A DNA stretch of 64,000 bases from Cytophagales bacterium. GTDB taxonomy: Bacteria; Bacteroidota; Bacteroidia; Cytophagales; Cyclobacteriaceae. Positions within the stretch are counted from its first letter, which is position 1. Each line of letters starts with the position of its first letter. The DNA is taken from NCBI GenBank assembly GCA_017303805.1, contig JAFLBQ010000004.1:1-64000 (forward strand), written 5' to 3'. The translations under genes and the position numbers were made by a program. Positions 17,695-26,557 of this stretch are shown in pieces. The notes below the pieces were generated by a model. It saw nothing but the letters and a program-made list of their open reading frames with translations, was not told the DNA's origin and ran no database searches.

Positions 17695-19158
17695 TTAATA
17701 ACCAGGGTTTTGCTGCAAGCTCGGATTTAACAATACCTGGTCGTTAGGAATCTGTTGCAGAATTCTAAAATCAGTGTAAGGTAAGGTATTAACTCCTGAA
17801 GCTGTAGTTTTGGTAATGTCCAATCCATTACGCTTCAAATCAAACCACCGATGCCCTTCAAAGGCTAATTCCACCCTGCGCTCGTTCATAATCAGGTTAA
17901 TCAATTGCGAGCCAGTAAGCGAAGTAGCTGCCAAGCCACGGGCACCACGCAATATACTAATTGCTGTTTGAGCGCCTGAATCATTGTTTTGACGAGCTCT
18001 GCTTTCCGCCTGAATCAGGATCATTTCAGATCTTCTTAACACCGGAATATTCTCTACGCCTCCACCTTTCTCGCCTGGCCATTTTCTAACCTGAGGCTTA
18101 TTGAGCGTTGCAGCTGTATTCACAAATACCGTAGCCCTTACATCGCCCGTTTCGTGTGCGGCCAACAACTCAACGCTGCCTGCGGCTACATATTGGAAGC
18201 CAGAAGCAAGGTTAGTGGTAATAGAAGAAAGTGAGTTATTCGCACCATCAACACCACTCCAATCAGTAGCCCGGATTTCAATTTCAAAAATAGATTCCGG
18301 ATGAGTGGTTGCACTCCAGGAGGCCGCATAACTTCCTGCTGCAACCGGAGTTGCGGTTGGTAACAGGCTTAAGGCCGTGGTAGCTTGCGTATCGGCATCG
18401 GCATAACGTCCCCAATAGAGATAAACCCGTGCTAACAGAGCGTGGGCTGCGGCTTTATTAGCTCTAAACGGACTGGTGATTGCACCTAATGCAGAAGGCC
18501 ATAAGCTGGCGGTAGTTTGCTGAGTGGGGGTTATCAACAAATTTATCGCACTTAATAAATCCTGCTCTACAAATTGATAGCACTCCAGATTTGTACTTCT
18601 TGCACGATTATCAGCATTTGTAACTGTTTCTGTTGGCGTGTCGCGTAATATTACACCCAAATTGAAACCGTTAACTTCTTTGCCTGGTTCGTAGGCATAC
18701 ACACGCAATAACTCAGAATAAGCCAATGCCCTTACAAATTTGGCCTCGCCTTCTAATTGGTTAAGCACCTGCTGCGCTGTTAATAGAGTGGAAGTTGGTA
18801 CCTGATTAATATTAAGAAGCGGCAAATATTTCAGTACGAAGTTTGCATCGTTGATGGCCCGGTAAGCAACCGCCCATCTATTTGCAAATGTACCTACACC
18901 ATTAACAACTTCTTGTTCGTACCGACCGGTGCGATTCACGATTTCAATATTATCTGCAAGTGCATCGCCATGTAGCATTGCTTGCTGACCGTACAAATCA
19001 AATTCATGCAATCTGCGGTACGCGCTTAACACAGCACTTTGCACACCTGCGGTGTTATCAAGAGCCTGTCCAGGGCTCAAACTTGCCAGATCCTCTGTAT
19101 CAAGGCTACACGCTGTGAAGAGGACAGTAAGTGTAGATATTATAAATAATTTTTTCAT
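17695..19158 (-). CDS. SusD/RagB-family outer membrane lipoprotein
   Basis: Surface lid protein that binds nutrients and closes over the partner SusC channel. The lipobox LFTAC follows MKKLFIISTLTV. The 487 residues show the family's TPR-rich helical fold, an ALLARVYLYWGRYADA TPR segment, and the C-terminal RRVELAFEGHRWFDLKRNG signature. The frame extends upstream to a TTG at 19176, but ATG 19158 gives a proper signal peptide and an 18-nt gap to susC. Substrate class cannot be assigned: no glycoside hydrolase is in the operon, and the nearest hydrolase is the subtilase. Confidence 0.93.
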   Translation of the reverse strand: MKKLFIISTLTVLFTACSLDTEDLASLSPGQALDNTAGVQSAVLSAYRRLHEFDLYGQQAMLHGDALADNIEIVNRTGRYEQEVVNGVGTFANRWAVAYRAINDANFVLKYLPLLNINQVPTSTLLTAQQVLNQLEGEAKFVRALAYSELLRVYAYEPGKEVNGFNLGVILRDTPTETVTNADNRARSTNLECYQFVEQDLLSAINLLITPTQQTTASLWPSALGAITSPFRANKAAAHALLARVYLYWGRYADADTQATTALSLLPTATPVAAGSYAASWSATTHPESIFEIEIRATDWSGVDGANNSLSSITTNLASGFQYVAAGSVELLAAHETGDVRATVFVNTAATLNKPQVRKWPGEKGGGVENIPVLRRSEMILIQAESRARQNNDSGAQTAISILRGARGLAATSLTGSQLINLIMNERRVELAFEGHRWFDLKRNGLDITKTTASGVNTLPYTDFRILQQIPNDQVLLNPSLQQNPGY

Positions 19159-19176
19159 ATCGACTATTTTTATCAA

Positions 19177-22100
19177 TTAAAAACCAATGGTAACGCCTGC
19201 CATAAATTGTTTTCCCACAGGATACACACCATATGAAGAAACACCCGTACCATTATTGTTGCTGACTACCTCAGGATCTATTCCTGCAAACTTGGTGTAG
19301 GTCCATAAATTTAATCCCTGAACAAATACGGATGCTTTCGCCATTTTTGCTTTAGAAACAATAGATGTCGGTAAGTTGTAAGAAAGTGTAACTTGCTTTA
19401 ACCTGATGTAGGATGCATCGGATAAGAATTGAGTGGACCCAAAATTACCCTGTAATTGATCAAATCCATCAATTACACCACCTTGGTAAGGCCTAGGAAC
19501 ATTAGTAATATCTCCAGGCTGTTTCCAGTAATTAAGCTGGCTTACAAGTTGGTTGTTGGCGCTGCTTCCTGCTGTATAAAGGTTATAAAAATCTCCATTA
19601 AATGCTTTGTTTCCCCCTTGGTATTGGAAGAACAATTCCAGGTTTAAGCCTTTGTACGAAAAGTTATTCGACAAACCGCCAAAGTATTTTGGAAGGGCTG
19701 TAGCCCGCACAGCCAGATCATCTTGTGTTCCGCGATACGCCAGGTTACCATTCTTATCCCAAATCATGGTTTTTCCATTAGCCGGGTTTACACCTGCAAA
19801 ATCCAACAAATAGTGGAATGCGATAGGCTGCCCAACTATTAAAGAGTTACCAATTCTGGTTTGGCCATTTGGAAGTGAGAGCAATTCATTGTGAACTCTG
19901 CCGTAGTTACCATTAATTCGCCATTTGAACCCGGAGACATCTAGTACGGTTCCGCCTAATTCAATATCAAAACCACGGTTTAGTACTTCACCACTGTTAC
20001 CTCGAACTTGGCCCAAGCCACTGTCGGTAGGCAGGGGCACATCGAACAATAAGCTGTTGGTTACGTTGTTGTAGTACTCAAACGAACCCGTGATACGTCC
20101 TGAGAATAACGCAAAATCAACACCGGCATTAAATTGGTCTTCTCCTTCCCAACCGATGAGGTCATTACCCAATCGGGTCAACCGAAGAATAGAGCCTCCA
20201 AGGTATTGTGCTCCGGCAGGAATACCTGTTGCACCTGCGGCCGGGCTACCATAGGCAGTGTACCAATCGTAATCAGCAATCTCCGAGTTACCAACTCTAC
20301 CATATCCAACTTTAAATTTCAAGTCGTCAATAAACGTGAAGCTATCCATAAAGCTCTCCTCTGAAATACGATAGGCAACTGATCCGGCATAGAAAGTTCC
20401 GTACCGGTTATTTGAACCAAACCTGCTTGAACCATCTCTTCTAACAGTAGCATCAACAATGTAGCGATCCTTTAATGCATACTTAACCTGACCAAATACT
20501 CCCTGGCGAGCGTTGTCAAAGAAAAATTCGCTTGCCGGTCGCGCAGTTGCACCTGAAGAAAGTAAGCGCAAGGCAGGGTTCGGATAAGTAAACTGTGAAG
20601 CTGTAACTCCTCCGCGCTCTTCTTTACGATATTCAAAACCCATAACCCCGGAAATTGAATGAATCTCTCCGAATTTCTTACTATAAGTAAGGGTTGAGTT
20701 CGCATTGTATGCAATCGTTCTTCTGCTCGTAACGGCCATCTGGCCTCCTGCAAATACAGGAATTGTACCTGGCCGCTGGTTGTTATCTGTTCCGAAAGAA
20801 GCATCAACACCAGCAAACCCATTGATATTCAAACCTGGAAGTATTTCGTATGAAAGGTTAAAACTTGATACCGTTTGTGGAACACGGCCTAATCGAACCT
20901 CCTCGTTAACACCCTGAACAATGTTATAACCAAATAAGTGACCTGAGCCTGACGCGGGATATGGGTTTCTAAAAGTTCCATCGTCATTGTACGCAGTAGA
21001 TGTAGGCTGCGCTGTAAATGCTGCCTGGAACGGACCATTAACGAAGTTACCATTCGTGATGGCACCAAAAGTGCGTTGGTAAGCTAACGAAAGATTTGCT
21101 CCGATTGTCAGCTTTTGAGTTGGTCTGTGTGTAATGTTCAGGCGAGTTGTTCCGCGTTGCCAATCACTCATCACTATTTGACCTTCTTGCTTTTGGTAAG
21201 ACATGGATAACAAGAAATTAGTTTTTTCATCACCTCCGGACATAGAGATATCGTAGGAAGCAAGTTGTCCCGTTCTGAAAATGGCATCGCGCCAGCTAAA
21301 GTTGGTTAGGTTTCCATCGCTGGGGTTTCCAAAAACTGCATACGCGCCAGTAGCACCGGTAAGGGGTAAACCCGCATTGATGTAAGATTGCTCTTTGATT
21401 TGAGCAAACTGTTTACCATCCATTACCTCATATAAATTCAAAGGTTGAACAGCGCCTTTTTGCACACTGATATCTAAATTTGTTCTGCCCTTTTTACCTT
21501 TTTTGGTTGTAACGATAATTACCCCATTGGCAGCCTGCGCTCCATAAATAGCGGCTGAAGCAGCATCCTTAAGAACTTCAACATTTTCAATATCATTTGG
21601 ATTGATGGAAGCTAAAGGGTTTGAAGAACCCTGGGTAGTCTGTCCAAAACGAGACATTTGTACACCGTCAATAATCCAAAGTGGATCATTAGATGCATTA
21701 ATCGATCCATAACCCCTAACTCGAACTGTTAATGCAGCTCCGGGTGCTCCTGATGCGCTGGCAATTTGTACACCGGCAAGGCGCCCCTGAATACCTCTGT
21801 CAACAGATTGAATGGGTAAATTTTGAAATACTTCGCCCTTTACAGATGACACAGAACCTGTTAGCGTTCTCTTATCCTGCGTTGTATAACCGTTCACCAC
21901 CACTTCAGACAATTGAGTAACATCAGTTCCCAATTGAACATCTACAACTGCACGGCCACCAATTTGTACTTCTTGTGTAGTAAAACCCACAAATGAAAAT
22001 ACCAATACGTTAGAACCTGATGGCACTGATAAACTATACCCACCGTTCACATCTGTAATGGTACCCTCTGTTGTCCCTTTAACGAGCACGTTAACCCCTG

Positions 22101-22221
22101 GAAGGGGCGCGTTATCGTCAGACGAGGTAACTTTTCCTGTTACCCTTCTCTCCTGCGCAAATGCAAAGCTCGAAACCAGCATTAACACAAGAAAGATCTT
22201 CCCTTGTAAAATTTTCTTCAT
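19177..22221 (-). CDS. SusC/RagA-family TonB-dependent outer membrane transporter
   Basis: A 1014-residue TonB-dependent beta barrel partnered by SusD. After a signal peptide ending in SFAQ, there is a CarboxypepD_reg-like domain (GKVTSSDDNAPLPGVNVLVKG, then TTQEVQIGG), a TonB-box region, a plug domain with RVRGYGSINASNDPLWIIDG and VLKDAASAAIYGAQAANGVI, and a barrel ending in GVTIGF with terminal Phe. It lacks an N-terminal STN domain, so classical anti-sigma signalling through this receptor is not expected. It heads the operon; a palindrome lies upstream. Confidence 0.95.
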   Translation of the reverse strand: MKKILQGKIFLVLMLVSSFAFAQERRVTGKVTSSDDNAPLPGVNVLVKGTTEGTITDVNGGYSLSVPSGSNVLVFSFVGFTTQEVQIGGRAVVDVQLGTDVTQLSEVVVNGYTTQDKRTLTGSVSSVKGEVFQNLPIQSVDRGIQGRLAGVQIASASGAPGAALTVRVRGYGSINASNDPLWIIDGVQMSRFGQTTQGSSNPLASINPNDIENVEVLKDAASAAIYGAQAANGVIIVTTKKGKKGRTNLDISVQKGAVQPLNLYEVMDGKQFAQIKEQSYINAGLPLTGATGAYAVFGNPSDGNLTNFSWRDAIFRTGQLASYDISMSGGDEKTNFLLSMSYQKQEGQIVMSDWQRGTTRLNITHRPTQKLTIGANLSLAYQRTFGAITNGNFVNGPFQAAFTAQPTSTAYNDDGTFRNPYPASGSGHLFGYNIVQGVNEEVRLGRVPQTVSSFNLSYEILPGLNINGFAGVDASFGTDNNQRPGTIPVFAGGQMAVTSRRTIAYNANSTLTYSKKFGEIHSISGVMGFEYRKEERGGVTASQFTYPNPALRLLSSGATARPASEFFFDNARQGVFGQVKYALKDRYIVDATVRRDGSSRFGSNNRYGTFYAGSVAYRISEESFMDSFTFIDDLKFKVGYGRVGNSEIADYDWYTAYGSPAAGATGIPAGAQYLGGSILRLTRLGNDLIGWEGEDQFNAGVDFALFSGRITGSFEYYNNVTNSLLFDVPLPTDSGLGQVRGNSGEVLNRGFDIELGGTVLDVSGFKWRINGNYGRVHNELLSLPNGQTRIGNSLIVGQPIAFHYLLDFAGVNPANGKTMIWDKNGNLAYRGTQDDLAVRATALPKYFGGLSNNFSYKGLNLELFFQYQGGNKAFNGDFYNLYTAGSSANNQLVSQLNYWKQPGDITNVPRPYQGGVIDGFDQLQGNFGSTQFLSDASYIRLKQVTLSYNLPTSIVSKAKMAKASVFVQGLNLWTYTKFAGIDPEVVSNNNGTGVSSYGVYPVGKQFMAGVTIGF

Positions 22222-22354
22222 ACTGTTTTGGTTTAATTAAGTAGAATGTTTCTTAATAGGTTGCAATGTTAAAAGAAAATTAACCTTGAAAAAAATAAAA
22301 TCAGCAAACGGTAGCCGCTTGCCGGCAAATTTTTACTTTTAAAAAATGAGATTT

Positions 22355-22381
22355 ACCGTTCGTGTAAACCTATCGAACGGT
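22355..22381. repeat. inverted repeat between the PorE-like gene and susC
   Basis: ACCGTTCG (22355-22362) and CGAACGGT (22374-22381) are perfect 8-bp arms over 11 nt. On the minus strand it lies 20 nt after the PorE-like stop and about 130 nt before the susC start. A T6 run follows after a gap of several bases, so it may be a weak terminator. A third partial copy (AACGGT at 22307-22312) would also fit an operator. Confidence 0.5.
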
Positions 22382-22401
22382 TAATTGGCCTAACCGCCCG
22401 T

Positions 22402-24285
22402 TCAAAGAATTTTGAACTCAATCCTCCGATTCTGCTGGCGGTTTTCGTCTGTGTTGTTTGGTAAAAGATTCTTTTTAGAACCGTAACCTTTGGTTTGAAT
22501 GCGATTGGCAGCAATTCCCTGCTCTATTAAATACATAGCAACTGATTTAGCCCTGCGCTCTGATAGTTGCTGATTATAGGCCTCAGTACCTGTATTATCG
22601 GTATGACCTGAAATTTCAATTTTTACTTGTGGATTATTCTGCAAAAAATCTAAAACTGTTCGCAATTCAGTATAAGATTCTGATCGAAGTTCAGATTTAT
22701 CTACATCGAAAAATAAATTGCGCAGAATTACAGTTGCATTGGATTTTACCGGCTGCAACACTACATCAATCTCAACTGATTGCGATTGAGCCTGGGCCTG
22801 GTAATTAAAATGTTGACTATTGAATAGGTAGCCGGGCCTATTTACATAAAGCGCGTACTCAGACCCCGTGGGCAAAACGATTAAATACTTTCCGGTAACA
22901 GAATCGGCATTAACCCTAGAAACGCTCTTTTTTTGGGCAAGATCTATCAATTCGATAGAAGCTGAGACCGGCTGTTGGGTAGCCGCATCGGTAACCATGC
23001 CCTTTACCACATTACCCTTGTAATTGGTTATCCACGGCTCGGGAACAATGATGCGATAAAGGCGACTCCGGGTTTTGGACTCTTCGCGCGAGTAATACCC
23101 GTTGGTACCCTCGGCCGACACAATAAAAGAATATTGATCGTGATGATCGTTTAAAGGCAAACCTAAATTAACCGGCTTTTCCCAACCGGAATTGCTTTTA
23201 GACACCTTATATATATCGTAGCCGCCATAACCGGGCAACCCGTTGGATACTATATATAACTCTTGATTATTTACATGAATGTACGGTGAGATTTCATCTT
23301 GTGGCGTGTTAATCTGCGGCCCCAGATTCTGAGCCTTGCTCCAGCCACGATCGGTAAGTTGGGAATACCAAATATCGTAACCGCCAAGTCCACCGGGCCG
23401 GTCCGAAACAAAATACAACTCGCGCCCATCAGCCGAAAGGGAAGGCTGGGCATCCCAGTTGCGACTGTTGATGTTGGGGCCAAGGTTTTTAGGCTTTGCC
23501 CACACATTGCCGGTTTTTCTGCTCTCGTATAAATCGCAGCCCGAAGTTCCGCATACCGTAAAAATTAAATGGCGGCCATCGGCCGAAATGGTGCTGGCAC
23601 CCTCGCGCTGCACACTATTAATATTAGCAGACAATGAAACAGGTGCACCCCAGGCGCCATTCTGAGTTTTTGTGGATACCACCAGGTCTTCATTGTCGTT
23701 ACGACCACCGCCAAATCGGGCCGTAAAAATCAATTGGCGGCCATCGGCAGTAACAGTAGGAAAGTATTGCATCGGGTATGCGTTAACCGAATCGCTTAGC
23801 GGGGTAATCATGTAATCGTACACCCGGGTGTTTTCTATCGAGTAATTGGCTTGACTTAGCCATACTTTTACCAATTCAATTTTTCGTTTATCCTGCGCTT
23901 CTATTTTAAGAAATACGATAGCATAGTCGCGCGCCTTTTCATAGTGTGCCTGCCAAAGATTTACTGCAACCAAATCAAACAAGTACATTCTTTTGCGACC
24001 ATCATTTTTAGCCAGGGCCAGGCCTTGCTCAAAGGCATTGGTGGCGGCCACGTAATTTTCCTGGGCTTTATATATTATAGCCAGGCGGTACCAGGCCTCT
24101 TCAAATTTTTTGTCGCGGCTAATTGCCTCGTTTAATAAATTAATGGCTTGCGTAAACTGGCCACGCACCCGAAAGTTGTCTGCTTCGGTGTACAACTCAA
24201 TGGCTCTTTTGTTTTTGGTTGATAAATCCTGACCGGCCACAGGCAACCAGCTCAAAAAAAATCCGAGTATCAGAAATCTTAACAT
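22402..24285 (-). CDS. OmpA-family protein with TPR, beta-propeller and CarboxypepD_reg domains (PorE-like)
   Basis: Periplasmic/outer-membrane-associated protein of 627 residues. Order: signal peptide (ends near VAGQ), TPR repeats (about 27-140), PD40-type beta-propeller blades (about 155-400, repeated SxDGRxLxFxS), a carboxypeptidase regulatory-like domain (about 425-505) and an OmpA peptidoglycan-binding domain (about 515-627, with ISGHTDNTGT and LSERRAKSVAMYL). This domain order is that of PorE of the type IX secretion system, though Bacteroidota carry several paralogues with it. Unlike PorE, a lipobox is not evident. Orthology is therefore inference. Confidence 0.8.
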   Translation of the reverse strand: MLRFLILGFFLSWLPVAGQDLSTKNKRAIELYTEADNFRVRGQFTQAINLLNEAISRDKKFEEAWYRLAIIYKAQENYVAATNAFEQGLALAKNDGRKRMYLFDLVAVNLWQAHYEKARDYAIVFLKIEAQDKRKIELVKVWLSQANYSIENTRVYDYMITPLSDSVNAYPMQYFPTVTADGRQLIFTARFGGGRNDNEDLVVSTKTQNGAWGAPVSLSANINSVQREGASTISADGRHLIFTVCGTSGCDLYESRKTGNVWAKPKNLGPNINSRNWDAQPSLSADGRELYFVSDRPGGLGGYDIWYSQLTDRGWSKAQNLGPQINTPQDEISPYIHVNNQELYIVSNGLPGYGGYDIYKVSKSNSGWEKPVNLGLPLNDHHDQYSFIVSAEGTNGYYSREESKTRSRLYRIIVPEPWITNYKGNVVKGMVTDAATQQPVSASIELIDLAQKKSVSRVNADSVTGKYLIVLPTGSEYALYVNRPGYLFNSQHFNYQAQAQSQSVEIDVVLQPVKSNATVILRNLFFDVDKSELRSESYTELRTVLDFLQNNPQVKIEISGHTDNTGTEAYNQQLSERRAKSVAMYLIEQGIAANRIQTKGYGSKKNLLPNNTDENRQQNRRIEFKIL

Positions 24286-24338
24286 ACCTCAAATTTATTT
24301 ATAGTAAACGAGTCAACTCCCTTTTTCTGTATATCTAT

Positions 24339-24932
24339 TTAAGATATGTTGGCTATGGGTAGCTCGGGGGCGTCCCAACCCCACATGGCATTTATCAATT
24401 TTACGCATTCGAATTTTACTATATCACCCGCTTCAATATCCGCTGCATAAATCTTCTTCGTGTCAATCAAGTACTGGCGCATCGTTCCATTTAACAACGG
24501 TGCTACCGGAGTAAGCCACTGGTGGCCGTATTTAAATGCAAGATTCGCATAACTCGTGTCCGTAACTTTTCCATTCTTTATTATAAGAATCTCATCGCAC
24601 GGGCCACGCTGCTCCCATAAGCTTGCAAGCGCTGCGCGGTCTTCGTACTTATACTCATACCTCAAATCATCCGCCTCTATTTTTTTTAAGGTTGTTATAG
24701 CTCGAAACTGGTAAGGAACAAATTCTACTTTATAAGCCCGCAAATCATAAACGAAGCGAACCTTGTACAATCCCGTTGCCGGCACCACAACACTTTTCAG
24801 CACTTCTTCCAAATCCCAAAGATGAGGTTTTGAAAACAAGTTTGTAGCAGCTTGCTCCATGCGGGCCTGGTGGTAGCGCAGGCTGCGAAAAATACCATTG
24901 TTCAAATAGATCGATTCAACTAAGCGGCACAT
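24339..24932 (-). CDS. pabC: aminodeoxychorismate lyase-like class IV aminotransferase
   Basis: PLP enzyme of fold type IV, expected to split aminodeoxychorismate into 4-aminobenzoate and pyruvate for folate. The 197 residues are short for the family but keep the central region (Tyr-rich YEYKYEDR with the Lys, CDEILIIKNGKVTDTSYANL). The C-terminal substrate loop is also kept. The ATG lies 17 nt inside the end of the pabB gene on the same strand, a coupled pair that supports the PabC role over branched-chain or D-amino acid transaminase. It is the last gene of the lepA-to-pabC run. Confidence 0.8.
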   Translation of the reverse strand: MCRLVESIYLNNGIFRSLRYHQARMEQAATNLFSKPHLWDLEEVLKSVVVPATGLYKVRFVYDLRAYKVEFVPYQFRAITTLKKIEADDLRYEYKYEDRAALASLWEQRGPCDEILIIKNGKVTDTSYANLAFKYGHQWLTPVAPLLNGTMRQYLIDTKKIYAADIEAGDIVKFECVKLINAMWGWDAPELPIANIS

Positions 24933-25881
24933 AAATTTTTTGAATTACTTCCTCATACTCGTCTTGCCAATTGCTGCGTGCCGTTACCCCACCCCCACTT
25001 CTGTAAAAATAGTTGGTACCAACCTGTTCAATATACCTAATGTTTACACCACAATCCAGATTGTGGCCATCAAAATAACCCAATACACCGGTGTAGTAAC
25101 CGCGTGGTTCACCTTCAGCTTGCCTGATAATCGCTACGGTTTCATTTTTTGGGGCACCACTTACCGAACCGGCCGGCAGCATTGCCGCCAGCAAACTGCC
25201 TATGTTGCTATTATATTCAGGCAACACCTTACCGGTTATCTCAGAACTAACTTGCAAGATGGAATGACGCGTTGTGTTAATCTGCTGCAGGTACCGAAAC
25301 CGCGCAACCGTTACGTGCGTTGCCACTTGTGCTAAGTCGTTGCGGATTAAATCCACAATGGTAATATGTTCCGCTTTTTCTTTTTCATTTGCTAAGATCG
25401 TGCTGGCAGCGTGGGGAATGGTTGCATCGATGGTGCCCTTCATTGGGTACGCATGTAGGGTGCCATTGCAAACTTTAACAAAGCACTCCGGTGAAAAGAA
25501 AAGAAATCGATTCTGCCACCAGCATTTGTAGGGTGCCTGAACGGCAAAGAATAACTCGTGCAATGGCAAGTTCAAGTCCACTTTCGACTTTGCCGTAAGG
25601 TTAACTAAAAAGGTATTGCCAGCCTGAAGCTGATTCATCACCAGGTCAAACCCGGCTTTATACGTGAAAGGCGATGGCGGGGAAAATGTAATTGCCGGGC
25701 TTATCGCAGCACGAGGTATTGCATTGGAAAAACCATTGATTGAATAAAGGAGTTCCTTAGCATCAACTTCATGCGGTTCCCACAACACAGGATGTTCCAG
25801 TTCAAAATCAAGCAAAAAAATAAAAGGCTTATGCGCATTACCTAATGCATCGGCTTTTTCAATAAACGTTTGCAGGTTCAC
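24916..25881 (-). CDS. pabB: aminodeoxychorismate synthase component I
   Basis: Chorismate-binding enzyme that makes aminodeoxychorismate for folate. At 321 residues it is essentially the chorismate-utilising domain, lacking much of the N-terminal portion of longer PabB or TrpE. Motifs include FLVNLTAKS, EKAEHITIVDLIRNDL, AAMLPAGSVSGAPK and the YYTGVLGYFD to GGGVTARSNW end. The substitution of Lys for the TrpE-type sequence in the PAGSVSGAPK motif fits PabB. The start is GTG 25881, 16 nt after queE. pabC overlaps its 3' end. Confidence 0.88.
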   Translation of the reverse strand: MNLQTFIEKADALGNAHKPFIFLLDFELEHPVLWEPHEVDAKELLYSINGFSNAIPRAAISPAITFSPPSPFTYKAGFDLVMNQLQAGNTFLVNLTAKSKVDLNLPLHELFFAVQAPYKCWWQNRFLFFSPECFVKVCNGTLHAYPMKGTIDATIPHAASTILANEKEKAEHITIVDLIRNDLAQVATHVTVARFRYLQQINTTRHSILQVSSEITGKVLPEYNSNIGSLLAAMLPAGSVSGAPKNETVAIIRQAEGEPRGYYTGVLGYFDGHNLDCGVNIRYIEQVGTNYFYRSGGGVTARSNWQDEYEEVIQKIYVPLS

Positions 25882-25897
25882 CGTGTTTGAAAGCAGC

Positions 25898-26524
25898 TTA
25901 CGGAATATTCATGTACTTGTGTACCTGCAGCGAAATCTGCCACCGTGGATTTTTCTTTACATAATCAATTACAAGTGGTAGAATTTCAGATTCTTTAGAC
26001 CACTCCGGTTGTAAATACAACTTACAGGCAGGTTTAACCAGATGCGCAAATTCTTCGGCCCATGCTAAATCACTTTTGTGAAAAACCACAACCTTCAACT
26101 CATCGGCCTGGGCAGCTACCGAAGGGTGCGGTGGTTTAAATTTTTTGGGCGAAAAACAAATCCAATCCCACGTGCCGGTAATCGTATAGGCACCCGATGT
26201 TTCGAGGTGCGTACGCAAACCAACTTGTTGCAACGCCTGCGTTAAGGCTTCCAGGTTGTGCATGGTTGGTTCGCCACCGGTAACCACCGCTAGTTGGCTG
26301 CCGCTTAACTTTGCTTTTTGTGCAAGTGCATGCACTTCCATCTTTGGATGCGCGTTTACATCCCAACTATCTTTTACATCGCACCATACGCAGCGCACTT
26401 CGCAGCCACCTAACCGGATAAAGTATGCAGCGCGCCCTTGATGAAATCCTTCGCCCTGAATGGTATAGAAGTCTTCCATTACTGGCAATTCGGAATTCAA
26501 AATTTCGGATTCAAGATTTGACAT
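25898..26524 (-). CDS. queE: 7-carboxy-7-deazaguanine synthase
   Basis: Radical SAM enzyme converting 6-carboxytetrahydropterin to 7-carboxy-7-deazaguanine on the queuosine/preQ0 path. The 208-residue protein binds a 4Fe-4S cluster through Cys41-x3-Cys45-x2-Cys48 (GCEVRCVWCD) and keeps YTIQGEG, VVTGGEP and LETSG motifs. The reading frame extends to a TTG at 26539, but ATG 26524 gives the better start. Its first residues (about 3-13) are encoded by a heptad repeat, so this N-terminal tail may be repeat-derived. It lies between folD and pabB. Confidence 0.92.
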   Translation of the reverse strand: MSNLESEILNSELPVMEDFYTIQGEGFHQGRAAYFIRLGGCEVRCVWCDVKDSWDVNAHPKMEVHALAQKAKLSGSQLAVVTGGEPTMHNLEALTQALQQVGLRTHLETSGAYTITGTWDWICFSPKKFKPPHPSVAAQADELKVVVFHKSDLAWAEEFAHLVKPACKLYLQPEWSKESEILPLVIDYVKKNPRWQISLQVHKYMNIP

Positions 26525-26549
26525 TATCTTTTCTTTCAATTTTGAATTT
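26484..26549. repeat. heptad array and hairpin overlapping the queE start
   Basis: On the minus strand, 7-nt units AATCTTG, AATCCGA, AATTTTG, AATTCCG and AATTGCC run in register from 26518 to 26484, inside the queE coding sequence. AATTCAAAATT (26494-26504) and AATTTTGAATT (26539-26549) are perfect 11-bp inverted arms, with the queE ATG in the 34-nt loop. The structure starts 8 nt after the folD stop. Confidence 0.7.
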
Positions 26550-26557
26550 TAAATCTA

